Assembly (NCBI GenBank): GCA_020747045.1
Contig: JAGTJN010000019.1
Span: 1 to 64,000 of the forward strand
DNA: 64,000 nucleotides
DNA from: Phaeosphaeria sp. MPI-PUGE-AT-0046c
Lineage: Eukaryota; Ascomycota; Dothideomycetes; Pleosporales; Phaeosphaeriaceae
Reading direction: 5' to 3'
Positions 22,659 through 34,000 of this stretch are shown here, one piece after another. The notes under the pieces were generated by a model. It was not told the DNA's origin. It did not search any database and was given only the letters and a program-made list of their open reading frames with translations. Position 1 is the stretch's first letter, and each line of letters opens with the position of its first letter. A program made the translations under genes and the position numbers.

Positions 22659-25026
22659 TCATGCCTTCCTGCTCGAAGTCGAAGCAGCTTTCACACTTTC
22701 CGTTGAGCTAGCCTTCACGCTCTCTGTCGCACTGGCCGTCACACCACTGCCTGTCGCACTACCCGTCGCACTCTCTGTCACACTTTCCTCCGCAATGAAA
22801 TTTGCCTTGACTCCAGGGGTCGGGCCCCACCAATCACCCAACGGGTTAACAAATGCGCTAGCTCTGCTCATCGTCCTTGTTTGTGGTATCGGGTTGTAGT
22901 TGGGTATTTTGACGCAGTAGTCGTTGTAGAGCTGAAGGCCAGTACCTAAAGCAGGCTATTAATTTACATATACTTGACGCCAATAATTAGTTTCAATGGA
23001 AGTGGGACGGCTTACAGTCCGTTTTGACCATTGGGTTCCATCCGACAAAACGGGCGTGTGGGATACCGTACTTCACCTCAAAGATGCTACAGGGGTCGGA
23101 TGCATCTGCCGTGATGATTAGTAGTGGATTCTTTATAAGTGAAAAGAACATACAATTGGTCACGTTCGCCATGTCCCACTGTGTACATGTCGAGATGATG
23201 CCAGCTTGGCGGTAGTGACGCGCTGCAACACAGTAGGTGTGGCCTGGAGTGAATACATGTTAGTCTAGTCTCGAAAAATGTGCTATATTGACCTGTGAAC
23301 ATACCAAGCTTCCAGTTCTCACACTTAGATCCTACACCGTCATTGAAGGCTAGGAAGGTCTCGTAGTCGATGTCCCATTGAGCTAGGAATGAGTCGCAAG
23401 TCTGACCCATGTCCGGCATGTCAAAGAACGAGCAATACTCGGTGACATTTCCGACATGAAGAGTTGCTGGCTGAACACAGTAGCTAAGTTTTCCGTCGAG
23501 TACGCACGATGAATTAAGAGAACTGTCCAAGTGGTTAGCAGGCTCCTTTGGGGCTTCACTTCCGACTCACGGATTCCATTTCACCAGATTATCCGTCGTG
23601 AGACCGAAGCCGGTCGCTACTTTGTCGCAAGATGCACTGTTTCCGAAATCGGATACGTTGGCATACCGATCGCAGTCGATGCGTGTGCCTTCTGCGTACG
23701 TGTACGTCCAAATATCGCTACCATTGATCGAGCCACCCATTGTAGGCTGAGGAAGTAGTGTTGCATCGACACCGACAAACGGCGGAAGTCTTTGGTAGTA
23801 TCAGGACACCGTAGCGCAGCGTGAAAGTTGGTTGGTTATACGTACGTAATTTCAGGCTCCAACTCGATGTCAGTAGGACTAGGGTTAATCCAGTTACCAC
23901 CTGGCGTAGACACACACATGACGCTGCCTGTGAAATCAGAAATTCTTTTGCAGTCCGATCCGAAGTCTGGATTCCATGTCGCTATCTGAATCCATGTCAA
24001 GGCCACTTGGTCAGCAACCTTCGCACAAGTGTCGCCCTGCTTCACTGTTCGCGTCTTGCATTTCGCGTTCGTGGGAATGCACAGACTGCCGGACTTGGGG
24101 AGATTCGCACAATGTGCTTGCAAACCATTAGCGTCGATCAAGCCGCCGGTGCTGATACCTTGTGCTGTAGCAATGGAATCGCATGTGTCACCGGATTTGA
24201 TCGCATAGGTGGTGCCAACGCAAGTTGTCGATGTCGGTAGAACGACACTTGGTTCTGGAAGTGTTGTGCTGAGGAAGTAAGATTATTGTAGAGTAATATG
24301 GTCGAAGACAAGTACCTGATGATCCAAGATGTGGTGGTCGCAATTGGGGTCACTGCGAACCCAGTCTTTTTACAAGCGGAAGTCAAAGACGTAAAGGTGG
24401 AAGCCAGATCAGGATTGGATTGCAGAGGCATCTGCAGGCGAGTTTGTATTTGCTTGAGGAAGCAATCATCGCATGTTGCTGTTGCCACTATTCAAAAGTG
24501 TGAGTGCCGCTCAAACTACCCTCGTTTCCTGCTTTCTTACCAGCTGCTTTTGTCTTATTCTGGTCCACTGGATTCACGCCGAATGCGTCTCGAACAACAG
24601 CGTTGCAAAATTTCCCGCTTTCCAGAAATTAGCGCTTGATATCTCTCATGATAGTTCAAATTACTTGTTCAGCTGACAAAGTACGTTGTAGTTCTCCAAG
24701 ATACCCTCTACCCAGTACGAGGGAAGATATGCGTTTCCGACTTCATCCACATATCGCGTCGTGCAAGCCCCGGAAACTCTGGGTATCCATCGTGTAAGCG
24801 CAAAGCTGCATGCATCGGTGCAAACAGTCTGCAAAGTCGAGTCCTCCTCGTAACGACCTCTACCAACCCACTCGATCGAAGGGTCGCAGTTGATGACAGA
24901 ATTAAGAACGCTCACACAGGATGCACTGAGATTGGTTTGGGCTGTAGTGAGGTTGAGAAATTGATACTGAGCTTTTGCGCTTGCAGAGAAGAGCCAAAGA
25001 GCAGCATACAAGGAAAACGTCTTCAT
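22659..25026 (-). CDS. Multi-LysM secreted protein
   Basis: Nine exons on the minus strand give 645 aa with every join in phase: 25026..24665, 24617..24541, 24487..24316, 24268..23846, 23789..23571, 23522..23305, 23243..23154, 23105..23016 and 22945..22659. A signal peptide (MKTFSLYAALWLFSASAKA) leads into a cysteine-containing N-terminal region (about 20-190) with CTDACSFALTRW and ENYNVLCQL, known from fungal LysM proteins. LysM-like units follow: TYAIKSGDTCDSIA at about 224, RTVKQGDTCAKVADQ-IATWNPDFGSDC at about 275, SASCDKVATGFGL-LVKWNP, GQTCDSFLAQW-FLAFNDGVGSKC, and DPCSIFEVKYGI-FVGWNP near 550. The C-terminus is a low-complexity Ser/Thr/Ala repeat built on ATES and STESVKA. LysM units bind chitin; such proteins shield hyphae or hide chitin fragments. 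It is divergent from the next LysM gene. Confidence 0.88.
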
Positions 25027-26230
25027 TCTGAAAAGACAGTATGGGCATGCAAAGCAAAATGCGAAAGAGTGACGATGCAGCACGAGCAACGATGTGCTAA
25101 GGACTGCATCAATTCACAAGCAGATTCTTCCAGCCACGAGAAGTCGCCTTGCCAGGGTCCAACGTGCAAGACTTGCACGGACGGTACACTGTGTACGTTG
25201 TAACAGCGGCAGACGATATCGGAAGCGAAGTTATCCTTGTTCGCCGTTGCGCCCGTTTTATCCGGTAGAGATCCTGGTTGCTGTAGTTCTTGATTGAGGA
25301 TAATTTGAAGGTCAGCACTACCGTGGCGACCAGACCTACATGTTGGTGGCCTGAGCAATGTACCTTGGGGAGAACCTAGAATGTGACACTACCCACTTAT
25401 GACCTCAGACTAAGGCGGAATCTCAACGGCTCGGAGCGCTCTCACAAATCCGATAATAAATCCGATAGGGTGATCCAGGGTCGAAGGATGAGGGTCTAGC
25501 TTGGTCGAGCTGCTAAACGCATGCTTGACGGCGCTATTGCCGTTAGTGCCGGCATTTTGTATGAGTACACTAATGTAGTCCGGCGCTCGCCCTGTCAGGT
25601 TGCTCTTGGCATATGGGAGTCAGCCTTGCGAATTGATGTAGGAAATTACGGTAGCCTACGTTAGCGTGGTCACCATGCATTGGGATGTCTGCAATATGCA
25701 GCATGGGTGTGGCCAGACCTCCGGCCCACGGGTCGCCACTGGGGCGTTCCGGGATATAGAGAAGCAACATCCCAAGCGAAGATAAGCGACACGTGAGGTG
25801 AACGCCAAGAGACCATGGTGCTTGACCCCTTTTTAAGTGTGCCTCGGTATAGACCTTGGTTTCTAAGCAACTCCTGCCAATTGTATACAAGACCCATCAT
25901 CCGCTACATCCAATTCGAACATGGCCGATATAACCAACTGCGGCGCAGCTTACAGTAAAATTGTTCTGCATGATCCCTGCGTTCAGAACAATTGCAAAGA
26001 CAGAAATAGAACAGCGATCAAATAGTTACAAACGAAGTAGGGTTAGCAGGGCGTAGTGTATACGATGGCGCATGATTATGGTACTTGGCCATTGAGGGCA
26101 CCGCGAAATTTGTTCGTGGTGGGTAAGGCTTCTGCCTATTGTTGTGAAGATAAATGGACATACATAAATTCAAGGATAGTCTGTCCGTAGGTCAGCATTC
26201 ACCAGCATACTCTGCCTTTGTCGGATCAAA
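25027..26230. other. 1.2-kb divergent intergenic region between two LysM genes
   Basis: No coding frame is supported (small minus-strand frames at 25023-25358 and 25570-25900 lack family traits). It must contain the promoters of both LysM genes. No clear element was recognised. Confidence 0.5.
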
Positions 26231-27836
26231 ATGAGACTTCCGTTCACTTCTGAAGCCGTGATTGGGGCCCTCTTGGCTACATCAGTGTCTGCATACCTCA
26301 CCGACCCTCCGACAACGGCCAGCTCAGACACTATCTCTGATTGTTCTGGGTGGGAGGTTGCGGGAGCAGACAGCACATGCAAATCCATTGCAGACAAGTG
26401 GTTTATCACCGCAGAATACTTCGCATATTATGTAAGTCAACCTGTCTATAGGGAGTAAGAAAGCATGGTTGGCTGACTTGGTTAGAATCCCTCTACTGCG
26501 GCGAAATGCAATCTGATCGTGGGTAACTCGTACTGTACTGAGCAGGACTGGGGCATTCCTCACCCTATTCCTTCTTCAACATCCTCGAGTGTGCCCACGC
26601 CAACTAAGCCTTCCAATGGCATTGTTACGCCCAGCCCCATCCAAGACGGTATGCAATTCGGAGAGTGGCATGAAAATATCAATCTAATAAGACTGTTAGG
26701 TATGACCGAGAACTGCAATAAATTCTACACTGTCATTCCAAACGACGGATGCTGGGCGATTGCAAATTCAAACTCTATCGAGCTTGACGACTTCTACAAA
26801 TGGAATCCTGCAGTGAAGAATGACTGCAGCAAGCTTCAGCCCAAGTTCAATGTCTGTGTGGGCATCATTGGTGGTGCGCAGCCCTCACCCAGTCCCACAG
26901 CAGGGCCAACGGCTAGCTCAGTCAAGCCCACACCCACCAACGGCATTGCTACTCCATCACCTATCCAATCTGGTATGGTTACAAACTGCAACAAGTTTTA
27001 CTACGTCAAGAGTGGTGATGGTTGTTGGGCAATTGCTACGGATGCTGGAATTACGACCGATCAATTCGGCGCATATAACCCCGCGGTCGGAGCTGATTGC
27101 AAGGGACTGTTCCCCGACAAATATGTCTGTGTTGGAATAGTCGGTTCAACAACAACTAAGCCCACTACCTCATCCACGACGGTGGTAACCACCCCCAAGC
27201 CAACACCTACGAACGGGGTCAACACACCGTCGCCCATCCAGACAGGCATGGTTACGAATTGTAACAAATTTTACCTCGTCAAGAGCGGCGATGGTTGTTG
27301 GGACATAGCGACGTCAAATGGCATCACCACCGATCAATTCGCAACATGGAATCCAGGTAAGAGACCAATATAAGGACTGCCTAAGTGATACATTACTGAC
27401 TTTCTTGATTGCAGCTGTGGGCGCGGATTGCAAAGGCTTGTTCCCCACTAATTATGTCTGTATTTCGATAATTGGCCTTACGGCTCCTATTACGACTATG
27501 AAGACTTCGACTATATGGGTCCAACCTCCTTTGTGTACTTTCAATCTCTCCAAGGGCCAGTACGTGTGTCCAACTGCTGGGCCGACGACGACCACCAAGC
27601 CTACCACTACCACAACCAAGACTGGCAATGGTATTGCCACACCCACACCAATTCAGTCAGGTATGACTGGAAACTGTAAGAAATTCTACAAGGTCGTCTC
27701 CGGCGACGGTTGCTGGGCTATTAGCCAAGCCCAGAAGATCGATTTGAACAACTTCTATTCCTGGAACACAGCTTTGAACGTTGGAGGAGAATGCAAGGGT
27801 CTTCAGGCGGGTGTCTGGGTCTGCATCGGCGTCTAA
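26231..27836 (+). CDS. Multi-LysM secreted protein with Thr/Pro linkers
   Basis: Exons 26231..26431, 26486..26648, 26700..27356 and 27415..27836 encode 480 aa. Residues 1-21 (MRLPFTSEAVIGALLATSVSA) are a signal peptide. An N-terminal divergent LysM (GADSTCKSIADKW ... NPSTAAKCNLIVGNSYC) is followed by four near-regular LysM units, each starting NC(N/K)KFY and keeping GDGCW-I, (F/Y)-WN or YN, DC-GL and VC(V/I)(G/S). They are joined by linkers repeating TPTNG or GNG, then (V/A)TP-(S/T)PIQ-GM. The second intron is 51 nt and free of stops, so its retention would insert 17 residues; the exact GM-NCNKF junction seen in the other units shows where splicing is expected. The role is chitin binding in the wall or as a secreted effector. 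It sits head-to-head with the other LysM gene and two genes from the chitinase. Confidence 0.9.
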
Positions 27837-28387
27837 GATTCCTTGCTATGTATAAGCTATTGTTTTCTTTTTCGACTGTACATATTGAACTTATGAGGTG
27901 GATTTGGATGGCTGAGATCGATACTTGACAGTAATCTCTTTTGTTATTAATACTCATTACCTCTACCGCTCAAATACAAATCATTGAACCTAAAGACAGG
28001 CAGCCCATGCAAATCTTGCTTTTATATAATATTAAGCTTCCTCAGTTCGATCCCGTCTAGAGAGAATAAACTTCAGATCTCACTTATGTATTTTACGAGG
28101 TCATGCTGGCGACCTGATGTTACAGAATCTCCTGATATAGGACAACTTATTTACCCGAGATTTGCGATGTGAGTTCTAGGCCCTGAGTGTCATGATGATC
28201 CATTTGTATTGAGTGAAGGACAGTAAATCACGGCACCTTGCAGATCTGGGAGAATATGAGGACACTAACAAACTTGATTGAGAAAAGCTAAATGTAGGCT
28301 TCGCAAGTTGCGCGATACGGAAAAGAAATAAGATGATTGAGCAAAGACTGAGCAATCGAAGCGGCATGCCAGCAAAGATTCTGTGCG
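27837..28387. other. Convergent intergenic spacer
   Basis: 3' flanks of the second LysM gene and of the 412-aa secreted-protein gene. Nothing else is recognised. Confidence 0.5.
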
Positions 28388-29984
28388 TTAACCAAAGTAG
28401 TCGAGATTAGGGTTCTCTTGCCTCTGCGCCGAGGAGCAGAATCCCCATCGCTTCTGGTGCTCGCGCGCGAACTCTGGATCCGTAGTACTATTGAAACGAC
28501 GTTCTTCATCCTCACGACGTTTTTGTGCCATCTTCATGGTTTGCACCAGCTCTTCGGTCCATTCGAAACCTCGCCTCACTGATCGACCACTGAGATATTT
28601 GGTCGCGTCTATCCATTTAGATTTGTCCATTTCCACTATAATCTCAGTCCTGTCACCCCCGGGTTGACTTGCTGAAATGGCAGTCAACTTAGTAACCACA
28701 CCTTGTTTGTACAATCGTTGTAGAGCCGGGAGTTCGTGGGTAAGCCAAATGGATTCGACCTGAGGATGAGGTGGCTGGTAGTATAGGTCGTCTGGGTGTT
28801 CTGTCATGACAAAGACTTCGCCACTGCAAGTGAGGGCCATCGCGAGAGACATCTGCTGGAAGAACGGCCGCGTTCCTTCTTCCTCTCGTCTGTTGATGTT
28901 CGAAGCGGCGGTGAGGGAACCCGGCATGAGCGAATTCAACCAGCATTTTGGTTTGGGCTCCCAGGCATCCAAGCAGTAGAAGTTCGCTTCAAAGAGGGTC
29001 AGTAAATTCAAATGGCTGGTAAGTTATCTTGTGCGAAGTTCAGGCTGCAAGGATGCCGGCTTTCATTGCCAACCCCTAGTTTACCAATGGTCTTATCACA
29101 CAGACGCTCGAGGTTTTGCTGAGGCTCTTTGTGCAAAAGAAAGTCATACCTTCAAAATCTTGGTCTCTGGTATCGTCTTGTGGCCACATGTGCTGGAAGC
29201 TGCGTCAGCTTTCAAGGTCTACATCAACGGAATTATGTATGCAAGACGTACCCAGATGGCTCGAACATTTGGCCACTTTCCCAAGCTATTTCTCATTTGA
29301 CACGCAATAGTGTCTGCTGTGCCCGACAGGCCTCTGTCAGGCTACAGTTAGTGACATGTTTAACATAGGCACAAAATCCGTCAACAGAGCGTTGGAGAGA
29401 ATGGGGACAGAGGGATATCTCGTAGACGTATTTGCTCTGGTGTAGTAGGCGTTTACGTTAACTTAGCATCCGACGTATCTTACCTGGGCCAGACATTTTT
29501 CGGTCGTTGTCCGTAAAAGAAGCAGCCGCCGTCCATTCCTCCAACCGATATCTTGTTCACAAACTTCGCAGCCGTGTAGTCACTTTCTGTTCCGTCAGAT
29601 ATGCTACTCTTAGAATGCGGAGTAGAAGGGTGAAGCCAGAACTAGCACTTACCTGTGTATAATGCCACTGCTGCCTTTGCTCCTGGCTTTATTCGCACAT
29701 TTTAGACATGTTGGCAGACGAATAAGCGCCACAAAATCTTTGCGTTTTTCGTGCTTTTTATCGAGGCTGTAACGTATTTCCTTTGGATAGGTTTTCTTGA
29801 ATTCGCGAGGAGAATGTCCTCCGCTGTCCCAGAGAGCACGTCTGAATTCCTCATCGTAAGGATCGACGCGCTTTAGCAAGTTGGCTTCGAATGCATTGGT
29901 CTGGGAAGAGACTGAAGTATCGGCGTTGACCGCAAAAAGAAGGCAAAGCAACGCAAAGATGGCGCGCAACGCGTGTTGCTTCAT
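28388..29984 (-). CDS. Secreted protein of unknown family, 412 aa, in chitin cluster
   Basis: Six exons keep one frame: 29984..29653, 29606..29484, 29434..29373, 29331..29252, 29192..29150 and 28986..28388. The signal peptide is MKQHALRAIFALLCLLFAVNA. Landmarks are an N-terminal acidic/basic region (VDPYDEEFRRALW), KISVGGMDGGCFFYGQRP, ADTIACQMRNSLGKWPNVRAIW, EANFYCLDAWEPKPKCW, a block with MALTCSGEVFVMTEHPDD and ALQRLYKQGVVTKL, and a charged C-terminal helix (MKMAQKRREDEERRF). At least six cysteines are present. I do not recognise an enzyme family. Acceptors of exons 2-4 read GAG instead of CAG/TAG, which lowers certainty of those joins, but no other combination keeps the frame. Exon 1 and the last exon are firm. 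Its start faces the chitinase start, 1.0 kb away, suggesting co-regulation. Confidence 0.6.
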
Positions 29985-31005
29985 GATTGACTACACAACG
30001 ATGCAATCACAAAAATTGCGGAATTCGCTGAGTGAGGATATCCAGTGCTGTCTACACTCAACTGCATGCGGACGTCTGGTAAGACGCAGGCATCTTGCCC
30101 ACGCGGGAATTCAAGGCCCCCCGTATTACAAGCTCAGCAACGCAGGTACATCGCTAGGCTAAACACCCATGTTACAGGGCGTAATGCAGGTACAGATCGC
30201 TAACGTTAGACTAGAAGCGCACAGACAACGGTCGCCCGAGAGGCGTCCCGCCCCTCAGACCGCGCCGCAGGAGAAAGCCCACGGCCCGCCCCACGTCCGA
30301 CGTCCAGATAGTATTACTATCTACACATAAGGCCGTGCCGCCTAAAGACCTTCCAATCTGAGAAAGTGGCAAACGATTCCCTGTGACCTTGATCGTAGTT
30401 GCATATCCCCTGCGGCCCTTGTCACTACTAGTCACAGGATGCTATTTTCGCCTCGCAAGCCGTCCCTGCATTGGCGCCCGGCCAAACTGGCCTCATATCC
30501 GGTGACCTGCAACCTGGACCCTCATGAGGTTGATTGCTGTGCCGCAGCCTAAGCAAAATCTGTAGACCATACTCGGGCGGTCGTTACATCCGGAGACAGT
30601 CTGACAATCCATCTTGGGCGAGAACAAATTCTTAGCGTTGCGTGATAATTGTGTACGCGACCTGTGCATTTTACCGATAGGCAACACGGCTACATCCGCT
30701 GTGGACATTGCAGTTGCCCGCATCAAATTTGGTGAAGTGTTACATAGTGCTGTTAGCCCAAGGCGAAATCCACCAACATCCTCGTCCCTGGGCAAAAATC
30801 TATTGTGTAAGCGATCAGACCACCGTCAAAGCACGCTTATGAGACTCGAGACTTTCAGGGGGTACAGCCGAGAAATTCAGCGGAGATCTGTACTTGCAGA
30901 GCTCACTACAGTAACAGAAGGCTTGCGAAACAATCCTTTCACACCATTCATTCTTCTTCCTTCCTTGGTCTTCTCAGGTGTGAGCTGAAGTGACTTTGTT
31001 TTACC
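29985..31005. other. Divergent intergenic region upstream of the chitinase
   Basis: No gene is supported. A GC-rich patch at about 30220-30300 stands out against the flanks but matches nothing known to me. The region must hold the promoters of both flanking secreted-protein genes. Confidence 0.45.
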
Positions 31006-34000
31006 ATGGTAGCTCTGAGTCTCTTCTGCTTTGGCATACTTCTGCAGTCCCAATTTGCCATTGGCTCTTCGCATCACAGCCATCATCACAAGAGAAATGA
31101 GCAGAATAACCATGATCACAAAAATCGTGTTCAAGCGGATGTGATTATTCCTCATGGCGATTATACGCCGTTCAACCAGCCTGTGTTTGCGAGGGCCCTT
31201 CCAAAAGGACGATGCTCTGCGACAGAACCTTGTGCCGACGAATCTTGCTGCAATGCAGACAGGTAAGTAAACCCTTCTGATCTGATTGGTTGTATAACTG
31301 ATGTCCTTACAGTGGCTGGTGTGGACGTAAGTTTAGTCCCGTATGCGGAGTAGATGAGGGGCTGAAGGTGTAAACATGGTCACGTGACCTTCCTCATGCT
31401 GGAACATCTACTGGCATACCCTTCTGCCTCTTTATTAATGTGCTACATTAACCTTGTTTCTAGGCGATCCTGATCACTGCGCGCCCGAAGTCTGTACATC
31501 AAATTGTTTTGCAAAGGCAGAATGTGGAGTCGGGGCCGAGACATTGGGCGCAGAGTGTCCATTAAAGGTTTGCTGCGGCAAATCAGGATATTGTGGAACT
31601 ACGACCAACGTAAGTACATTCCATACTAGTATAAGTGGTTGCTGATACTTGGGTAGTTTTGCAATGAGGGATGTCAAAGCAATTGTAATCCTCCCACTCA
31701 AGGTAGCGGCAAAAGCAAAGGAGATGTCCGCAAGCTCGTCATTGGGTAACCTAATCATTATCTATCCGATGGCTCAGTGCTTACAGATTTTAGTTACTTT
31801 GAGGGTTGGTCATTGACGCGAAGAGGCTGTGCTGGCCGAACTGTTGATGACATTCCTGTTGATTCATTGACCCATCTGAACTTGGCTTTTGCGTATATCC
31901 AACCGAAGACATTCGAAGTAAGTCCCATTCTTCTATCTTATTGTATATGATGCATCGTATTCCAGAGAAGTCATATTCGTAATAAACATGCGCGGGTACA
32001 AAAAAATGTTAAATCAAGTGCTAATCCCAACCTAGATCGTGCCTATGGATAAGATGTCTGAGAAGACTTTCTCCCAGATCACCAATTTAAAGCAGAAGGC
32101 CCCCGGTCTCAAGATCTGGATCTCCATTGGCGGCTGGACCTTCTCAGACAACGACACTGATACTCAAGCTGTGTGGGGTGAGATTGCACGAACCAAGGCT
32201 AACAGAGTCACATTCACTACCAACCTCTACAAGTTCATGAAGACTTGGGGCTTTGATGGCGCAGATCTCGACTGGGAGTATCCCGGTGCGCCTGATCGTG
32301 GGGGAAAGCCGGACGACCCTGATAATTTCGTTCTACTTATGGAACAGATTTGGGTATACTTCCAAGCCTCAGCCTCAAACTTTGGACTCTCGTTCACAGC
32401 GCCAACCTCATATTGGTACCTAAGATGGTTCAAAATCGAGCAACTTTACAAGTATGTCGACTTCATCAACTTGATGACTTATGATATCCACGGCAGTTGG
32501 GATTCTCCGCAGAACACCATTGGGTCATACGTGTACGCACACACCAATATGACGGAGATTAAAGATGCGCTCAGTCTCTTCTGGCGTAACAATGTTCCGG
32601 CAGATCGTATCAATCTTGGTATTGGGTTTTACGGACGCTCCTACACTCTGAAAAACCCAGAGTGCAATAAGCCGGGCTGCCCTTTCAAGGACCCCGGTGT
32701 TGCCGGACAGTGCACTGGGTCTGGTGGGACCATGTCTTTTGCAGAAATCGAGACACAGATCAAGATGTATAAACTGACTAGCGAGTACGACAAAGAAGCA
32801 CAGGTCAAGTACTTGGCGTACAACGAAGATCAATGGATTTCCTATGACGATGCCGAAACGCTTCAAAAAAAGGTCGATTTTGCCAACGAACAAGGTCTAC
32901 TTGGTCTATTTATTTGGGCTATCGACCTTGATGATAAAGATCACAGTGCGCTCAAAGCATTGCTTGGTGGCGAACTTGGCGTTTTCGCAGACCAGAACGG
33001 TTATGATCCAACATTTTCCGAAGATGACGGATGGGAAAGCGTTAGCGGGTCATCAGGTACAAGGCTCGGGGTACATGTTGTGGACTGTCTCTCAAGGTAT
33101 TTACATCTGAGACACCCTTCGAGCAGTTCACTTGTACCGTCCCTACTTTTTGAATTCAGCTAACAGTCAACAGTACGTTCAAGCTATCCACGATAAATAC
33201 CTTGTGATACATTCAGAATCTGCACTAACCTATAACTTCTCTTTCAGTGCGACTGGACCAAATGCGGCCAAAACAAGTGTAGCGCGGGTATGCGTGACGC
33301 GGGCGCCGAACAGTATTGCGGTATTGGCAAAGACAAATCAGTCTTGAAGCAGACTCTGTGTTGTCCGATCAAGGTAACAAATGACGTTGTCGCCAATAGT
33401 CTCACCATAGCTGATACTTGAAAGTCTACACCAGACCCAGACACATGCGACTGGGCCGGAGGTAAGTCGGAATTATGGCTTGAACATCTATTGGCTCTAA
33501 CAATTGCTGCAGAGGATGGTGGTTTTGAGTGCTCTGCAGCGTGTGCGGACGGTGAGATTCCAGTTGCGTCAAGCACAGAGCCATACATTAAGGGCTCTCA
33601 TAAATCTTGCTTCTTCGGAACTGCACAATACTGCTGCAAGGCAAAGAAGACTCTCGAGCAAACCTGCGGATGGACAGACGAATGTGTAAATCTCAAGGAT
33701 GGCAAGCCAAAAGATGTAGGTCTCACTGTCAATGGAGCATGTCCCAAGGGCCGCACGTTCGTTACGTCTAGAGGAGGTACGTCCGCATCGTGATCCTTTG
33801 ATATACCTGGGCTCTAACAAAGTAGGAAAATGCAAATATAACGCAGGAAACCTTTACTGCTGCGACGAAGGTGTGGATACATCTTCTTGTTATTGGTAAG
33901 TATGGCTGCGTAGGTGGTGAATTTATGCTAACAGAAGTGAACAGGAACCCAGGAAAGACAAACTTGAAAGGTGCTTGTCTTGAGTCAACCAAATGTGCTA

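Noticed and set aside
22659..25026. Reading this locus as two separate LysM genes
   Set aside because: All nine exons join in phase with one signal peptide at 25026 and one stop at 22659; a single gene explains the data.
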